Shown here one piece after another: positions 43,918 to 52,805 of a stretch of DNA of 64,000 nt. The position numbers and the translations under genes are program-made. Below the pieces are notes generated by a model that worked only from the letters and a program-made list of their open reading frames with translations, was not told where the DNA came from and did no database searches. The stretch is from positions 1-64,000 of the forward strand of contig DMXI01000517.1 of assembly GCA_003483885.1 (NCBI GenBank), in the 5' to 3' direction. The DNA is from Microscillaceae bacterium (GTDB lineage: Bacteria > Bacteroidota > Bacteroidia > Cytophagales > Microscillaceae). Position 1 is the stretch's first letter. Every line of letters starts with the position of its first letter.

Positions 43918-43949
43918 TCTTGATGACTTTATAATAAAACAAATGGGCT

Positions 43950-43981
43950 AGCCGCAAATGTTAGAATTTGCGGCTTTTTTA
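43950..43981 (+). terminator. Terminator of the Tudor-like lipoprotein gene
   Basis: Perfect stem AGCCGCAAAT / ATTTGCGGCT with a 6-base loop and following seven T; it overlaps the last codons of the convergent gene (43979). Confidence 0.9.
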
Positions 43982-44731
43982 TTTGACAGTAAGCGGCAAC
44001 CAATTGGCTCCCTGACTGTAGAAAGTTTGCGCTACAAAATATTTGCCTCCTTCTTTTTTAATAGCCAGCCAACCTCCATACAGGGTTGGAAATTTTAAAT
44101 GGCTAATCTGTTGAAGTGTGGTGGTGTAATAGGCGTTTACCTCCAGAATAGTTGCCCCATCTTTCATATGTCGAATCACTCTCTCTAATAACTGAGCCAT
44201 CTTTTGGGTATCTTTGATGGGCGAATAAAGGTAGATCAAGTCTGCCTGATGAAACAAAGCAGCATCTATGGAAAGTGCATCTCCCTGGTGAGTTATAAGG
44301 GTTTGTTGTTGATGAAGCCGTGGAAAATTTTGCTGGCTCATTTTTACCAAGTCTGGATTATACTCGATGCCAATGGCCTGCTCAAACCCCAGACACAACG
44401 AGGCAAATAGCTTCTCTCCATTGCCTGACCCAACATCCATAAATACGCCTAAATGATTTGGTTTTATTCTTTGTATTACGTCTAAAAACAGGGGCAGGTC
44501 ATATAGAATACCACCCCAATAATCTGGATTGGGTTGAGCTTCTTCTTCTTTTTGTAGTTGGGTACAAACTTGGCTGATATAGTATAGGCGAATAGAATCA
44601 TTGGCAGCTTGACGGCTATCATGAATAGCGGCTTGTGTCAAATGAATGCTTTTGGAAGTAGTGGCTTGTTTTTGGCTACATCCGAGTAGTGCCAATCCTG
44701 GCAATAGGTAGTAAAAAATCATTTTCATCAC
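43979..44731 (-). CDS. Lipid-anchored SAM-dependent methyltransferase-like protein
   Basis: 250 aa. An unusual combination: a lipoprotein leader (PGLALLGCSQKQ) before a class-I methyltransferase fold with motif I FMDVGSGNGEKLFA, the acidic IGIEYNPDLVKMS, and motif IV ADLIYLYSPIKD. The rest (MKDGATILEVNAY) is also typical. A methyltransferase would normally stay in the cytosol where SAM is found, so either the hydrophobic leader only anchors it inward or the fold has been reused. Substrate unknown; the Ser/Leu next to the Cys fits a lipobox. Confidence 0.72.
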   Translation of the reverse strand: MMKMIFYYLLPGLALLGCSQKQATTSKSIHLTQAAIHDSRQAANDSIRLYYISQVCTQLQKEEEAQPNPDYWGGILYDLPLFLDVIQRIKPNHLGVFMDVGSGNGEKLFASLCLGFEQAIGIEYNPDLVKMSQQNFPRLHQQQTLITHQGDALSIDAALFHQADLIYLYSPIKDTQKMAQLLERVIRHMKDGATILEVNAYYTTTLQQISHLKFPTLYGGWLAIKKEGGKYFVAQTFYSQGANWLPLTVK

Positions 44732-44786
44732 TTATCAATGGTTGGTTGGTATTCAATACCACAACATAAGCGATGAATGGAGTAAA

Positions 44787-45389
44787 TTACACAAACTTTA
44801 CAGGAAAAGAAGCCAAATCTTTCTCAGTATCAACGTCAGATAGTTGAGGTAAATAATGAATTTTATTGCTTTTGGCCTTGAGGTCTTGTATTGTATCTGG
44901 AAATACCGAAGCGGTGCTCCAGGTTTTATTTTCAAATACTTGAGGATAGAAGGCATTCATTCCCAGCAGATAGTATCCTCCGTCTTTGGCAGGGCCAATC
45001 ACGAAATCTTGGGTTTGTAATGCCTGAAAAGCTTCTGTGATAATGGCTTGGGTAATCTCGATACAATCGCTCCCAACAATGATGATGGATTGATACTTTT
45101 GGTCAAATCCCCAGGCAAAAGCATTGCTCATTCGCTCACCTAGTCCTTCTCCTTGTTGTACTTGTTTTTGGTAGTTGGTGGCCTCCCACAAATCGGCAGC
45201 ATCTATAAACTTAGAGTAAAAAACAGCCTTATCGGTGTTGGGTAAATCGAGCGTAATGTCTCGGGTATAACCCAATAAATATTGATAAACCTCTAGAGCC
45301 TTTTGGTCGCCAATGGTTTTGGCCAAGCGAGTTTTTACTTTACCCAGTTCAGGGTTTTTAGTAAAAATAAGGAGGAGTTGTTGGTTCAT
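44787..45389 (-). CDS. TIGR04282/DUF2064-family glycosyltransferase-like protein
   Basis: 200 aa. N-terminal LLLIFTKNPELGKVKTRLAKTIG nucleotide-sugar motif, then YQYLLGYTRD, GEGLGERMSNAF, SDCIEITQAIIT, VIGPAKDGGYYLLGMNAF and YLPQLSDVDTEKDL. This matches the family of small NTP transferase-fold proteins near arsenosugar or cell-surface loci. No neighbours support a pathway. Probably monocistronic. Confidence 0.86.
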   Translation of the reverse strand: MNQQLLLIFTKNPELGKVKTRLAKTIGDQKALEVYQYLLGYTRDITLDLPNTDKAVFYSKFIDAADLWEATNYQKQVQQGEGLGERMSNAFAWGFDQKYQSIIIVGSDCIEITQAIITEAFQALQTQDFVIGPAKDGGYYLLGMNAFYPQVFENKTWSTASVFPDTIQDLKAKSNKIHYLPQLSDVDTEKDLASFPVKFV

Positions 45390-45515
45390 TGTTTATGTAC
45401 GTAAATGAATAATACTTAATAGCCTTTAGCTTTTGGCTCTTAGCTCTGAAACTAAACTGTTGCAACGCTAAAAATCAAATACTAAAGGCTAAAAATTGAA
45501 AATGATCAACTCAAT

Positions 45516-46214
45516 CTACTCGTTCAATTTCCACGAATAGTTCAAATAAGTCACTTTGGCATTGGCACTGGCCTTTACCTTAGAATATTTGTTGATAAAA
45601 CCAATAAGTGATGAGCGCTTGGTAAAATCTCCCTTGTACCAATTGAACAATTGAGATACCTGTACTGAGCCACTGCTGATTTTGTTTTTGGCTGTATTAT
45701 TTATAAAAATACGTGCCTGACGATCTAGTTCGGTATTGAGATTGGCAGCAGTATATGCTTTATTAAGTAATTTAGGACAAGACTGAGCTGCACATACCAG
45801 CACAAAATGTAAACGGGCATCAAAGTATTTTTTACGCAAAATATTGTGCTCAATATCGTTTAGAGTGTAGGTTTTGCCAGCTACTTTAACAAACTGATAA
45901 TCCCAGGGTTTTCCACCTTTGAGTTTGGTAATACTGGCGGTTGGGTAGTTATCTACAATTAACTTTACAGTATAAGCATTGTAGGCATTGATATAAAAAG
46001 CCATGGCAGCCGCTCTTGAGTTGGGTACTCGGGCAGTAGCCAAATAATTGATATAACCGTTCAACTTACTTTTTTCGGCTTTAAAACCACGGTAATTTAC
46101 TCTTCCGGTAGAAGATACATATTTCCTAAGTAATTGATCCCAGGTTCCGTGTTGGGCCTGTATTGTAAAAATAGTACAAACAATCAGACCGAATGTGAAT
46201 AAGTGTTTTTTCAT
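45516..46214 (-). CDS. Exported DUF547 domain protein
   Basis: 232 aa with a signal peptide (about 1-20, IFTIQAQ). DUF547 features: WDQLLRKYV, AFYINAYNAYTVKLIVDNYP, DARLHFVLVCAAQSCPKLL, ARIFINNTAKNKI and LFNWYKGDF. The Cys of CAAQSCP is the putative catalytic cysteine of this papain-like fold. Periplasmic, role unestablished. Confidence 0.88.
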   Translation of the reverse strand: MKKHLFTFGLIVCTIFTIQAQHGTWDQLLRKYVSSTGRVNYRGFKAEKSKLNGYINYLATARVPNSRAAAMAFYINAYNAYTVKLIVDNYPTASITKLKGGKPWDYQFVKVAGKTYTLNDIEHNILRKKYFDARLHFVLVCAAQSCPKLLNKAYTAANLNTELDRQARIFINNTAKNKISSGSVQVSQLFNWYKGDFTKRSSLIGFINKYSKVKASANAKVTYLNYSWKLNE

Positions 46215-46331
46215 TAGAGATGGGTATTAGTTATTTTAAATCTCTAACGGATTACCCTTGGGTCTTCGTTCCGAATAAAATCATAAGCATTTGTTAATCT
46301 CAAAATAATACAATTAAAGACCTACAAAACA

Positions 46332-47213
46332 CTATGCTTCGTTTGCAATATCCAGCGCCATTTCGTACTGGCCTACAGTGTATTCAAAACCAGCCTTGGT
46401 GAGTAGTTCAATCGTGTGGGTGTCAGAAGTATCAATATTGAGTACACGTACCCCTTCTGTTGGTTCAAGTACTTTTTGCACTACATGGTCTAACAGCGTA
46501 GTCGCTACTTTTTCTTTTCTTTGAAAAGGAGCCACCAAGAGCTGCATAATTTGACCAAACGCTGGATAATACACGATGTATCCAACCAAATCGCCTTCGA
46601 GAAAGCCTCCCAAAATTATTTTTTTATCGGGAATACGCAATACTGCCGAGGTAGAGTTTTCCCAGGAAGGCTGCCACTCAAACCAGGTTCGACAAAGTTT
46701 AATATCGTTTACATCTACTTCCTTGATTTCTAAGTTATCATTGATGCTATCAGGAGCGTGGTAGTTTTCGGGCTCCAACTTATAACAATCAAAATTACGC
46801 ACAATTTCAAATCCTGCTTTTTTATAGGCTTTGATGGCCTTGGTGTTGCCTTGAATTACTTCTAAAAATAGTTTTTGAATGCCTACTTTTTGCAACTTTG
46901 GTTTTACAAACTCTACCATTTTTTGGGTAAGCCCTAAGCCGCGATACCGCTCAATAATTCCTGTAGCAGAGTTGAAAGCGGTAGGAGCTCCTTGCCATAC
47001 GTCGGTAGAGATCATCGTAAAGCCTACTAATTGTTGTAGGTCCCATACTCCTACCGAGGCTCGATACTGCACGTGGTTTTTAATCCAACGATTATAGAGC
47101 TTATCCTCGTCCATACCACTCATATCTACAATATAATCGGCGAATGCATCCTGGAAAGTTTGAAACAGTAGCGGATAATCCTGTTCCTTCAAAAAACTCA
47201 ATTGATAATCCAT
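46332..47213 (-). CDS. Two-domain GNAT acetyltransferase
   Basis: 293 aa with two GNAT halves. The first shows STDVWQGAPTAFNSATGIIE, RYRGLGLTQKMVEFVKPKL (R-G-x-G-L-x acetyl-CoA loop) and VIQGNTKAIKAYKKAGFEIV; the second shows LLVAPFQRKEKVATTLLDHVV and NIDTSDTHTIELLTKAGFEY. The acceptor is unknown. Divergent from the DUF5685 gene. Confidence 0.88.
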   Translation of the reverse strand: MDYQLSFLKEQDYPLLFQTFQDAFADYIVDMSGMDEDKLYNRWIKNHVQYRASVGVWDLQQLVGFTMISTDVWQGAPTAFNSATGIIERYRGLGLTQKMVEFVKPKLQKVGIQKLFLEVIQGNTKAIKAYKKAGFEIVRNFDCYKLEPENYHAPDSINDNLEIKEVDVNDIKLCRTWFEWQPSWENSTSAVLRIPDKKIILGGFLEGDLVGYIVYYPAFGQIMQLLVAPFQRKEKVATTLLDHVVQKVLEPTEGVRVLNIDTSDTHTIELLTKAGFEYTVGQYEMALDIANEA

Positions 47214-47312
47214 AATAATTATTACCTTTATTAACGTGCGTACGAACCTACTAGAAAGTGATCATTTTACCTCAACAAAACCTAATCCAAAATTACAATT
47301 ATACTCGATATT

Positions 47313-48545
47313 ATGTTAGGCCATCTAAAACCCCATACCTGTAGTTTACCGTCGGCTTCACAAAAAGCCTACAAGAACTATTATTGTTCTATTTGTTCCA
47401 GTTTGAGAAAGCAAAATAATGTTTCTTATACTCTCTTTATCAATAATGAGCTCACTTTAGTATTGCTGGCATTACAACCTTATTTTAAGTCGCAGGCCAT
47501 TACCCCAAAAGAAGCCCAAACTCGCTGTCCAGCAATGGGTTTTACCAAAAAAAATGCAATCTCTCTTCATCCCGCGGTAGATAAGGCCGCCCAGCTTTCG
47601 GTATTGCTGGGTTGGATCAAAGTAACTGACTGGGCCTACGATCGTCCACATTTTGCAAAAGGTTTGCTCAGACGTCATTTAGACCATAAAACTCAGCCCA
47701 TTTTTGATAAACTTCCGCTTACATTTCAGCAGGTAATCCAAGATTATATACAACTTACCCAATCCAGTACTCCCAGTTTTGAAGCGTTGGTTAACCAATC
47801 GGGTGAATTGTCTTACCAAATGGTACAAGAAATCGGGCGATATACCAAAGTTCCTCCCCGAAAACTCGAGAAAATGTCTGCCTTGTTTCGCGGATGTGGC
47901 CAATTAATTCTATTGACCGATCATTTGGTAGATTTGACCAAAGATCGCCAAAAACAGCAATACAATCCTATTATTTCCTTAGTCAACCAACAGGGCCTTC
48001 ATTGGGATGAAGCTTATTACACCATCAAACACCAATTTAACGAGGAAAACCATCGCTTAAGAAGCCTGCTTCGATATATGGAGGATAAAAAAGTGGTGCA
48101 CCCAAACTTTGCCCAAGCATTCCGGGCTTCTTTGCGCCAAATGGAGCAACAAATTATACAACATAAGCCTGATTTTATAGCCGATCATTTTGTGTTTTCG
48201 GAAGAGGAAGCACCCCTGATGGTAAAAAATGAATGCTGTGATGCCGGCTGTTGTGAATGCTGTGGCGAAGGTTGCTGTGAATGTAGTTGTGAGTCTTGTG
48301 CCTGCGAAAGCTGTTCTTGTGGCACAGGTAATTGTTGCTCTTGCGAAGGAACCGCTTGCTGTTGCTGTGACAGCGCTTCAGGAGATGGTGGCGGAGATGC
48401 GGATGCAGGTGGAGGTGATGATTTCAGTGGATTTGCCGAAGACCTTACCATAGACGGCTTGGATGGAGATAGTGGGAAGAAAAAGAAGCCAGAGGATGAA
48501 AAACCGCCCAATGTGGATGATTCACTATCGCAGGGGAGCGAATAA
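47313..48545 (+). CDS. DUF5685 protein with a 21-cysteine tail
   Basis: 410 aa. The N-terminal 300 residues match the DUF5685 pattern: MLGHLKPHTCSLPS, YKNYYCSICSSLRKQNNVSY, ELTLVLLALQPYF, TRCPAMGFTKKNA and AFRASLRQMEQQ, with four Cys in the first 100 residues likely binding metal. Roughly residues 306-353 then hold 21 Cys in about 48 positions, often in CC, CxC or CxxC spacing, followed by an acidic Gly/Asp tail (GDGGGDADAGGGDDFSG). The Cys-rich part suggests metal binding or a disulfide-crosslinked peptide; role unknown. Stands alone, divergent from an acetyltransferase. Confidence 0.8.
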   Translation: MLGHLKPHTCSLPSASQKAYKNYYCSICSSLRKQNNVSYTLFINNELTLVLLALQPYFKSQAITPKEAQTRCPAMGFTKKNAISLHPAVDKAAQLSVLLGWIKVTDWAYDRPHFAKGLLRRHLDHKTQPIFDKLPLTFQQVIQDYIQLTQSSTPSFEALVNQSGELSYQMVQEIGRYTKVPPRKLEKMSALFRGCGQLILLTDHLVDLTKDRQKQQYNPIISLVNQQGLHWDEAYYTIKHQFNEENHRLRSLLRYMEDKKVVHPNFAQAFRASLRQMEQQIIQHKPDFIADHFVFSEEEAPLMVKNECCDAGCCECCGEGCCECSCESCACESCSCGTGNCCSCEGTACCCCDSASGDGGGDADAGGGDDFSGFAEDLTIDGLDGDSGKKKKPEDEKPPNVDDSLSQGSE

Positions 48546-48663
48546 AAAAAGCACGGAAATTGAATCAAAATCCGCGCTTTGGTAAGTAAGGTCTATTATT
48601 TAAAACTTTTAATGTTTTTCAATATTAACAATGCTTTGCTTACCAAAAAATGACAAATATCAA

Positions 48664-49134
48664 TTATTTTTTTCTGTAGTCTACCGAAGTAATTTTCCCT
48701 GACTCATCTACTATGTTGGTTTCTTTGCCAGGTATGATGTCAGTATTATGGGCTGATACACATACCCAACCATCGAACATTTTTTGGACTACAAAACTAA
48801 TGATGTTCTGGCGACCTTTGGGATGAACCACACCTGCATGAGGAGTTTGCCCGGTTAGTTTCATACGGGCTTGTACCAAAGCCACCTCAGGGGTAATTGT
48901 TTTTACTTTTACCTTTCTAAGCTCTACTACTGAGTTATTAAAAATGGTTCGTAAACCATAATCGTGGGCTTTCCAAATAGCCTGACGATCGTGCCACCAA
49001 ATGCCTACTACATTTACAAATTCCGCATCTTCGGTAAATAAGTTGGCAAGAGCCACCGCATCTCGTTCGTTGAAGGCCTGCACAAATAAGGTAGCGATGT
49101 CTTCGGGGTGAGTCAAGTATTTTTGCTGAAACAT
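48664..49134 (-). CDS. SnoaL-like/SgcJ-type NTF2-fold protein
   Basis: 157 aa from the ATG at 49134 (MFQQKYLTHPEDIA). NTF2-like layout with DIATLFVQAFNERDAVALAN, LFTEDAEFVNVVGIWWHDRQ, HDYGLRTIFNNSVVELRKVK, ALVQARMKLTGQTPHAG and VVQKMFDGWVCVSAHNTDII, the TIGR02246 pattern. Likely a small-molecule-binding or isomerase-type protein; substrate unknown. It follows the frameshifted gene at 49198-49672. Confidence 0.82.
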   Translation of the reverse strand: MFQQKYLTHPEDIATLFVQAFNERDAVALANLFTEDAEFVNVVGIWWHDRQAIWKAHDYGLRTIFNNSVVELRKVKVKTITPEVALVQARMKLTGQTPHAGVVHPKGRQNIISFVVQKMFDGWVCVSAHNTDIIPGKETNIVDESGKITSVDYRKK

Positions 49135-49197
49135 ATGCGCTAATGATGAGTGATCAATTTTACTTAAGTTACGCGTTTTTGGAATAATGAACACCAG

Positions 49198-49672
49198 TTA
49201 CTTAGAAGCTTCATTTCTTACTTCTACCCCTGCTTCCAGCATTTTTTGAACGATGTATTCCTTAGCTTGGGCATTTTCGATGACACAAAAGCGTGGCGGA
49301 TTTTTTAAATAAATACGGTACTTAGACGCTCCCTCGAGTCCACTTTTCTCCAGGTAATAGTTATCAAGTTCTTCTTGCCACATATCTCCAAAATGAGTTT
49401 CCAGATATGCTATATCAAGCTGAGCATTCAAGTCTTTGATGTTGCGAATAAGAAATCCTACATTGAAGAAATCCTACATTGAAAAAATCCCAATAAGCCC
49501 TTTCAAATGCAGTTTTAGGCAAGTTGAGGTCAATCCAGGTATATTCTTTATTCAATACATGGAGTATCTTATGCTTTGGTTCTTTTAAACTACAATCAAG
49601 GTATACTGATAGCACCTGTATAGCATCAATGATTCGTGACTCGTCTTCAAACAATACTTCAATCTGATACAT
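49198..49672 (-). pseudogene. Hypothetical protein split by a 16-bp tandem duplication
   Basis: Two open pieces in different frames, MYQIEVLFEDESR ... YWDFFNVGFL and MNAQLDIAYLETHFGDM ... RNEASK, are joined in one frame if a single 16-base copy of AAGAAATCCTACATTG (49450-49465 and 49466-49481) is removed; the junction then reads FFNVGFLIRNIKDLNAQLDI. The corrected product is about 152 aa, soluble, of a family I do not recognise. A true mutation, a phase-variable tract or an assembly error are possible. It lies between the SnoaL-like gene and the SBP3 gene on the same strand. Confidence 0.82.
49450..49481. repeat. 16-bp perfect tandem duplication
   Basis: AAGAAATCCTACATTG is repeated twice without spacer. 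Because 16 is not a multiple of three it shifts the frame of the surrounding gene. Confidence 0.95.
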
Positions 49673-49720
49673 CGCTATAAATCTTCGCTTTGCCAGGAGT
49701 GGCTTAAAAATTATTCTCAC

Positions 49721-49752
49721 AAAAAAAGCACCCTGAAAATATTCAAGATGCT
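49721..49752 (-). terminator. Terminator of the SBP3 gene
   Basis: Minus strand: AGCATCTTGAAT loop TTCAGGGTGCT followed by seven T, 24 bases after the stop of 49776-50654. Confidence 0.7.
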
Positions 49753-49775
49753 CTATTTAGATAGTATTTTTATAA

Positions 49776-50654
49776 TTATTTAGAAACATTCAGTAGGCGA
49801 TAAGCCCCTGAACCTAAATGTTTTACTAAAATCTTTTTGTAGGTAGTGGTTTTTACAAATCTTCGTAAAAATTGGTTCCAAATACCTGACCAATCGCTGC
49901 TTTTGGGCATAATCATACCAAACTCTTCACCACCTTTTTGGTCTCCCACTGGGTGACGCTTGATGGGTAGGCCTCTTCGGATAGCGGAAGCATAATAATT
50001 AAAGTCTAAAGAAGTAAATGAGCGAGGGTCGCTGGAAACTTTTCTGAGTACTTCAATACTAGAAGGCAGATATATAATTCTTAATCCCGGAAAATATCTT
50101 CGCTTCAGGTTCAAAATACGCTTGGCATTGGTAGACGAACGAATGGTGTAGGCTTTCATACTTCCAAAACTTCGTCGCAGAGATTGTAAGTTACCCAAGG
50201 TAGCTACTCGCTTATGGGTAAGCAGCACTGATACGTTATAAATGAATGCTGGAGTAAAATTAAACTCTTGTCTACGTTGCTCAGTAATCGTGATGTTACC
50301 TAAACCAAACACTCCTCCCCGACCGTTTTTTACATTCGCCAAAAAAATGGGAAAGTGATCGCTTCGTCCTTTTACCAGGATGTTGAGCCGTTTTACCCCA
50401 CGGGTAGACTTGAGATAATTGACAAACTGTTGTACAATGTCTACACAAACTCCAGTAAGTTTCCCGTTTCTATCACGATAAACCAACCCAGGTGTGTCAA
50501 TATAAGTCAAAATAATTTTACCAGATTTGGTACGATTTACTTTGGCCCAGCTATCTCCAATGAGTTGAGATTGGCCTCTGGCAAGGGGGATAATTATTAA
50601 AAATATTCCTGTAATCAATCCAGTTTTTCTTAGCAAGTTACTCAGCATACTCAA
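49776..50654 (-). CDS. Stand-alone periplasmic solute-binding protein, SBP3-like
   Basis: 292 aa with signal peptide (about 1-28, PLARGQSQL). SBP family 3 cues: ILTYIDTPGLVYRDRNGKLT (GKLTGVCVDIV with the first-lobe start), GIGNITITEQRRQEFNFTPA, an interlobe RSSTNAKRIL, FTSLDFNYYASAIRRGLPI and MPKSSDWSGIWNQFL. It resembles the sensor input of the histidine kinase at 147-2051, though no transporter or kinase gene is next to it. May be a ligand-presenting partner for a kinase or a glutamine/arginine-type transport component. Confidence 0.82.
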   Translation of the reverse strand: MSMLSNLLRKTGLITGIFLIIIPLARGQSQLIGDSWAKVNRTKSGKIILTYIDTPGLVYRDRNGKLTGVCVDIVQQFVNYLKSTRGVKRLNILVKGRSDHFPIFLANVKNGRGGVFGLGNITITEQRRQEFNFTPAFIYNVSVLLTHKRVATLGNLQSLRRSFGSMKAYTIRSSTNAKRILNLKRRYFPGLRIIYLPSSIEVLRKVSSDPRSFTSLDFNYYASAIRRGLPIKRHPVGDQKGGEEFGMIMPKSSDWSGIWNQFLRRFVKTTTYKKILVKHLGSGAYRLLNVSK

Positions 50655-50776
50655 GTAGTTTTCGAAGTGTTGAATTTTTCTTTAGCCTATTACTTAGAAA
50701 ATTACCCTAATTACCTAATTTTTGCAAAAAAACAACTAACTATTACCAATATTCGTTTAAGTTTGGCTAAAATGCA

Positions 50777-51250
50777 TTACATTTCTTCGGTTTTAAGAAT
50801 AATTTGGGCTTGCCAATAAAACTTCTTGCGTTGCCAAAAGGTTTTCGTCAGTTTTTCGCGCAAAGCTTCAGGAGTGGCTTGCTGGTACAATGGACGGTCT
50901 TGCGTTTTTCGCAACATTCGCTCTACAATCAAATAGATAGGTGTATCTAAATAAATACTAATTCCCGCCTTGTTGATTTGCTCCATATTGTCAAAAAAAC
51001 AAGGGGCTCCTCCTCCCGTAGCCACAATGGCTGATGCCGATTTATCTTCGATAATTTCATGCAACACCTGCCGCTCCAGTTCTCTGAAATGTCCTTCGCC
51101 TTGTTGTTCAAAAATAGTCGGAATGCGCATTTGAGCTTTTTGCTCTATCAGGTCATCCATGTCCCATATAGGCAAAGTCAATTGTTGAGCAAGGGTTTGC
51201 CCAAAAGACGTTTTACCCGAACCGGGCATTCCTGTTAAAAAAATCAGCAT
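50777..51250 (-). CDS. aroK: Shikimate kinase (AroK)
   Basis: 157 aa from the ATG at 51250 (MLIFLTGMPGSGKTS). The frame is open 41 codons further upstream, but that part lacks family character and would overlap the upstream cdaA coding end. Walker A GMPGSGKTS (7-15), DMDD (30-33) for the shikimate Asp, FRELER, TGGGAP and the lid RPLY with DRP are present; it phosphorylates shikimate in aromatic amino-acid synthesis. Length slightly short but within range. Last gene of the folP-orf-cdaA-aroK series. Confidence 0.92.
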   Translation of the reverse strand: MLIFLTGMPGSGKTSFGQTLAQQLTLPIWDMDDLIEQKAQMRIPTIFEQQGEGHFRELERQVLHEIIEDKSASAIVATGGGAPCFFDNMEQINKAGISIYLDTPIYLIVERMLRKTQDRPLYQQATPEALREKLTKTFWQRKKFYWQAQIILKTEEM

Positions 51251-51296
51251 AAATAATTTGGTAATGGTTGGTAAATGAGTAGCTCTTGATACTTGT

Positions 51297-52166
51297 TTAG
51301 GCTTCGTCGGTAGTGGCAGCAGAAGTGTCTTGTTCGGTTTCAGTAGATTTGGCTGCCCCACCAGCATCTTCACTTAGCAATAAGGTAAGCCTTTGGGTCA
51401 TTTCTTCTGAGTCTAAATTGCGATAAATTTTTCCGTTACGTACAATAGACATTTGCCCAGTTTCTTCGGATACCACCACCACAATAGCATCGGCTATTTC
51501 GGTAAGGCCAATGGCTGCTCGGTGGCGTAAACCTAGTGAGGCAGGCAGTTCGTCGTTTTCGGACACTGGCAAAATACAGCGTGCAGCTACAATGCGTCCG
51601 TCGCGACTTACAATAACGGCCCCGTCATGTAGAGGGCTAAATTTTTGGAAAATGGAGATGAGCAGTCGTTTAGAAATCGTTGCATCTATTTCGTCACCCG
51701 ATTCAGCGTAAAACTTTAGCTCTGAACTTCGGGAGAACACAATTAATGCACCCGTTAAAGAAGCAGACATTTCTTGCGAAGCTTCTACTACGGCGGTAAT
51801 TTTTTGTTTGTTTTCTGCTGAAGAGGAGTTTTTACTCCAAATACTTTTCAAAAAACTATATTCACCAAAGGGGGTAGCTTTTCCAATCACCAATAAGAAC
51901 TTTCGGATTTCCTGTTGAAACAAGATAATAATCACCAGTACTCCTACTCCCATAAATTGCCCCAGAATGGTACTCAGCATTTCCATTCCTGAAGCCGAAA
52001 CAAGTAAGTAAAGCGCATAAACGGCTATACCTCCCAATAAAATACGAGAAGCGACACTGCCCTTTACCAAGTTGTAGAGTTGATACATGATAAAGCTTAC
52101 CAACAAAATATCCAGAATGTCGGCAAAACTCATGTCCAGGAAACCTATGGAAATCAGAAATATCAT
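51297..52166 (-). CDS. cdaA: Diadenylate cyclase CdaA
   Basis: 289-aa membrane enzyme that makes the second messenger c-di-AMP from two ATP. N-terminal membrane helices (about 14-36, 42-58, 62-83) lead to the DAC domain with DGAVIVSRDGRIVAARC (DGA at 181-183) and LGLRHRAAIG (RHR at 214-216), the two conserved motifs of the catalytic site. C-terminal Ala/Thr/Glu-rich tail. The adjacent folP is the usual Bacteroidota neighbour. Probably controls osmotic or envelope homeostasis. Confidence 0.96.
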   Translation of the reverse strand: MIFLISIGFLDMSFADILDILLVSFIMYQLYNLVKGSVASRILLGGIAVYALYLLVSASGMEMLSTILGQFMGVGVLVIIILFQQEIRKFLLVIGKATPFGEYSFLKSIWSKNSSSAENKQKITAVVEASQEMSASLTGALIVFSRSSELKFYAESGDEIDATISKRLLISIFQKFSPLHDGAVIVSRDGRIVAARCILPVSENDELPASLGLRHRAAIGLTEIADAIVVVVSEETGQMSIVRNGKIYRNLDSEEMTQRLTLLLSEDAGGAAKSTETEQDTSAATTDEA

Positions 52167-52296
52167 ATATTATTGTAAAACTCAATTGTAAATATAGAAC
52201 AGGATGGGCGGTATACCCAACTATTCTAAACGCATTACGCAATTTAGCGCAAAATTTATATCATTTATCACCCATAGCATTTGAAGGTAACTCTCC

Positions 52297-52800
52297 CTAC
52301 GTTTTGCTGGCTACATTGATATGTGCATTTTTAAACTTCTTGAAAATCTTATCAATGGCTTCCATTACTACTTCGTATAGCAAAGGTGTATCGGTTTTAA
52401 AATGAATTTCACACTGATGAGTGCCCATATCAGTACCTAAAAAACTTTCTGCACAATCTATTCTTAAATACACTGTGTCTTTGATATGGGGTGGGCAAAA
52501 ATCGAACAACTCTAAACTCGAAGCTTCCCATTCATCCGTAAACTGTAACTCGCCAAATACATTTCTTTCCAACCCCACTCTTGGACTATCCTTTTCTCCT
52601 AATAAGCGCTCCTCGTGTCGAGTATACATAGACCGCCAATTAAACCAATCCAGGTCTACATTCTTATCAAAGTTAGATGGGTAACCATAAAAATCTATAA
52701 GAATGGGAATAATTCTGGAAATAAAAATCCGAATATCACCAGGATAAGCCTCAGTCATTGTAGCCGAAAATTGATATTTTAATGTATCCATATCAGCCAA
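52297..52800 (-). CDS. Hypothetical cytoplasmic protein between folP and cdaA
   Basis: 167 aa, soluble, no signal or membrane segment; the acidic, aromatic-rich sequence has blocks such as FGELQFTDEWEASSLELFDF and YEVVMEAIDKIFKKFKNAHI. I do not recognise a family. It starts only 5 bases after the folP stop, so it is translated from the folP transcript; cdaA follows after 130 bases. Confidence 0.65.
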   Translation of the reverse strand: MADMDTLKYQFSATMTEAYPGDIRIFISRIIPILIDFYGYPSNFDKNVDLDWFNWRSMYTRHEERLLGEKDSPRVGLERNVFGELQFTDEWEASSLELFDFCPPHIKDTVYLRIDCAESFLGTDMGTHQCEIHFKTDTPLLYEVVMEAIDKIFKKFKNAHINVASKT

Positions 52801-52805
52801 ATAAG

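Noticed and set aside
48185..48568. Gln/Ser/Pro-rich frame opposite the Cys-rich tail
   Set aside because: Direct complement of the low-complexity Cys/Gly codons of the DUF5685 gene; no independent support.
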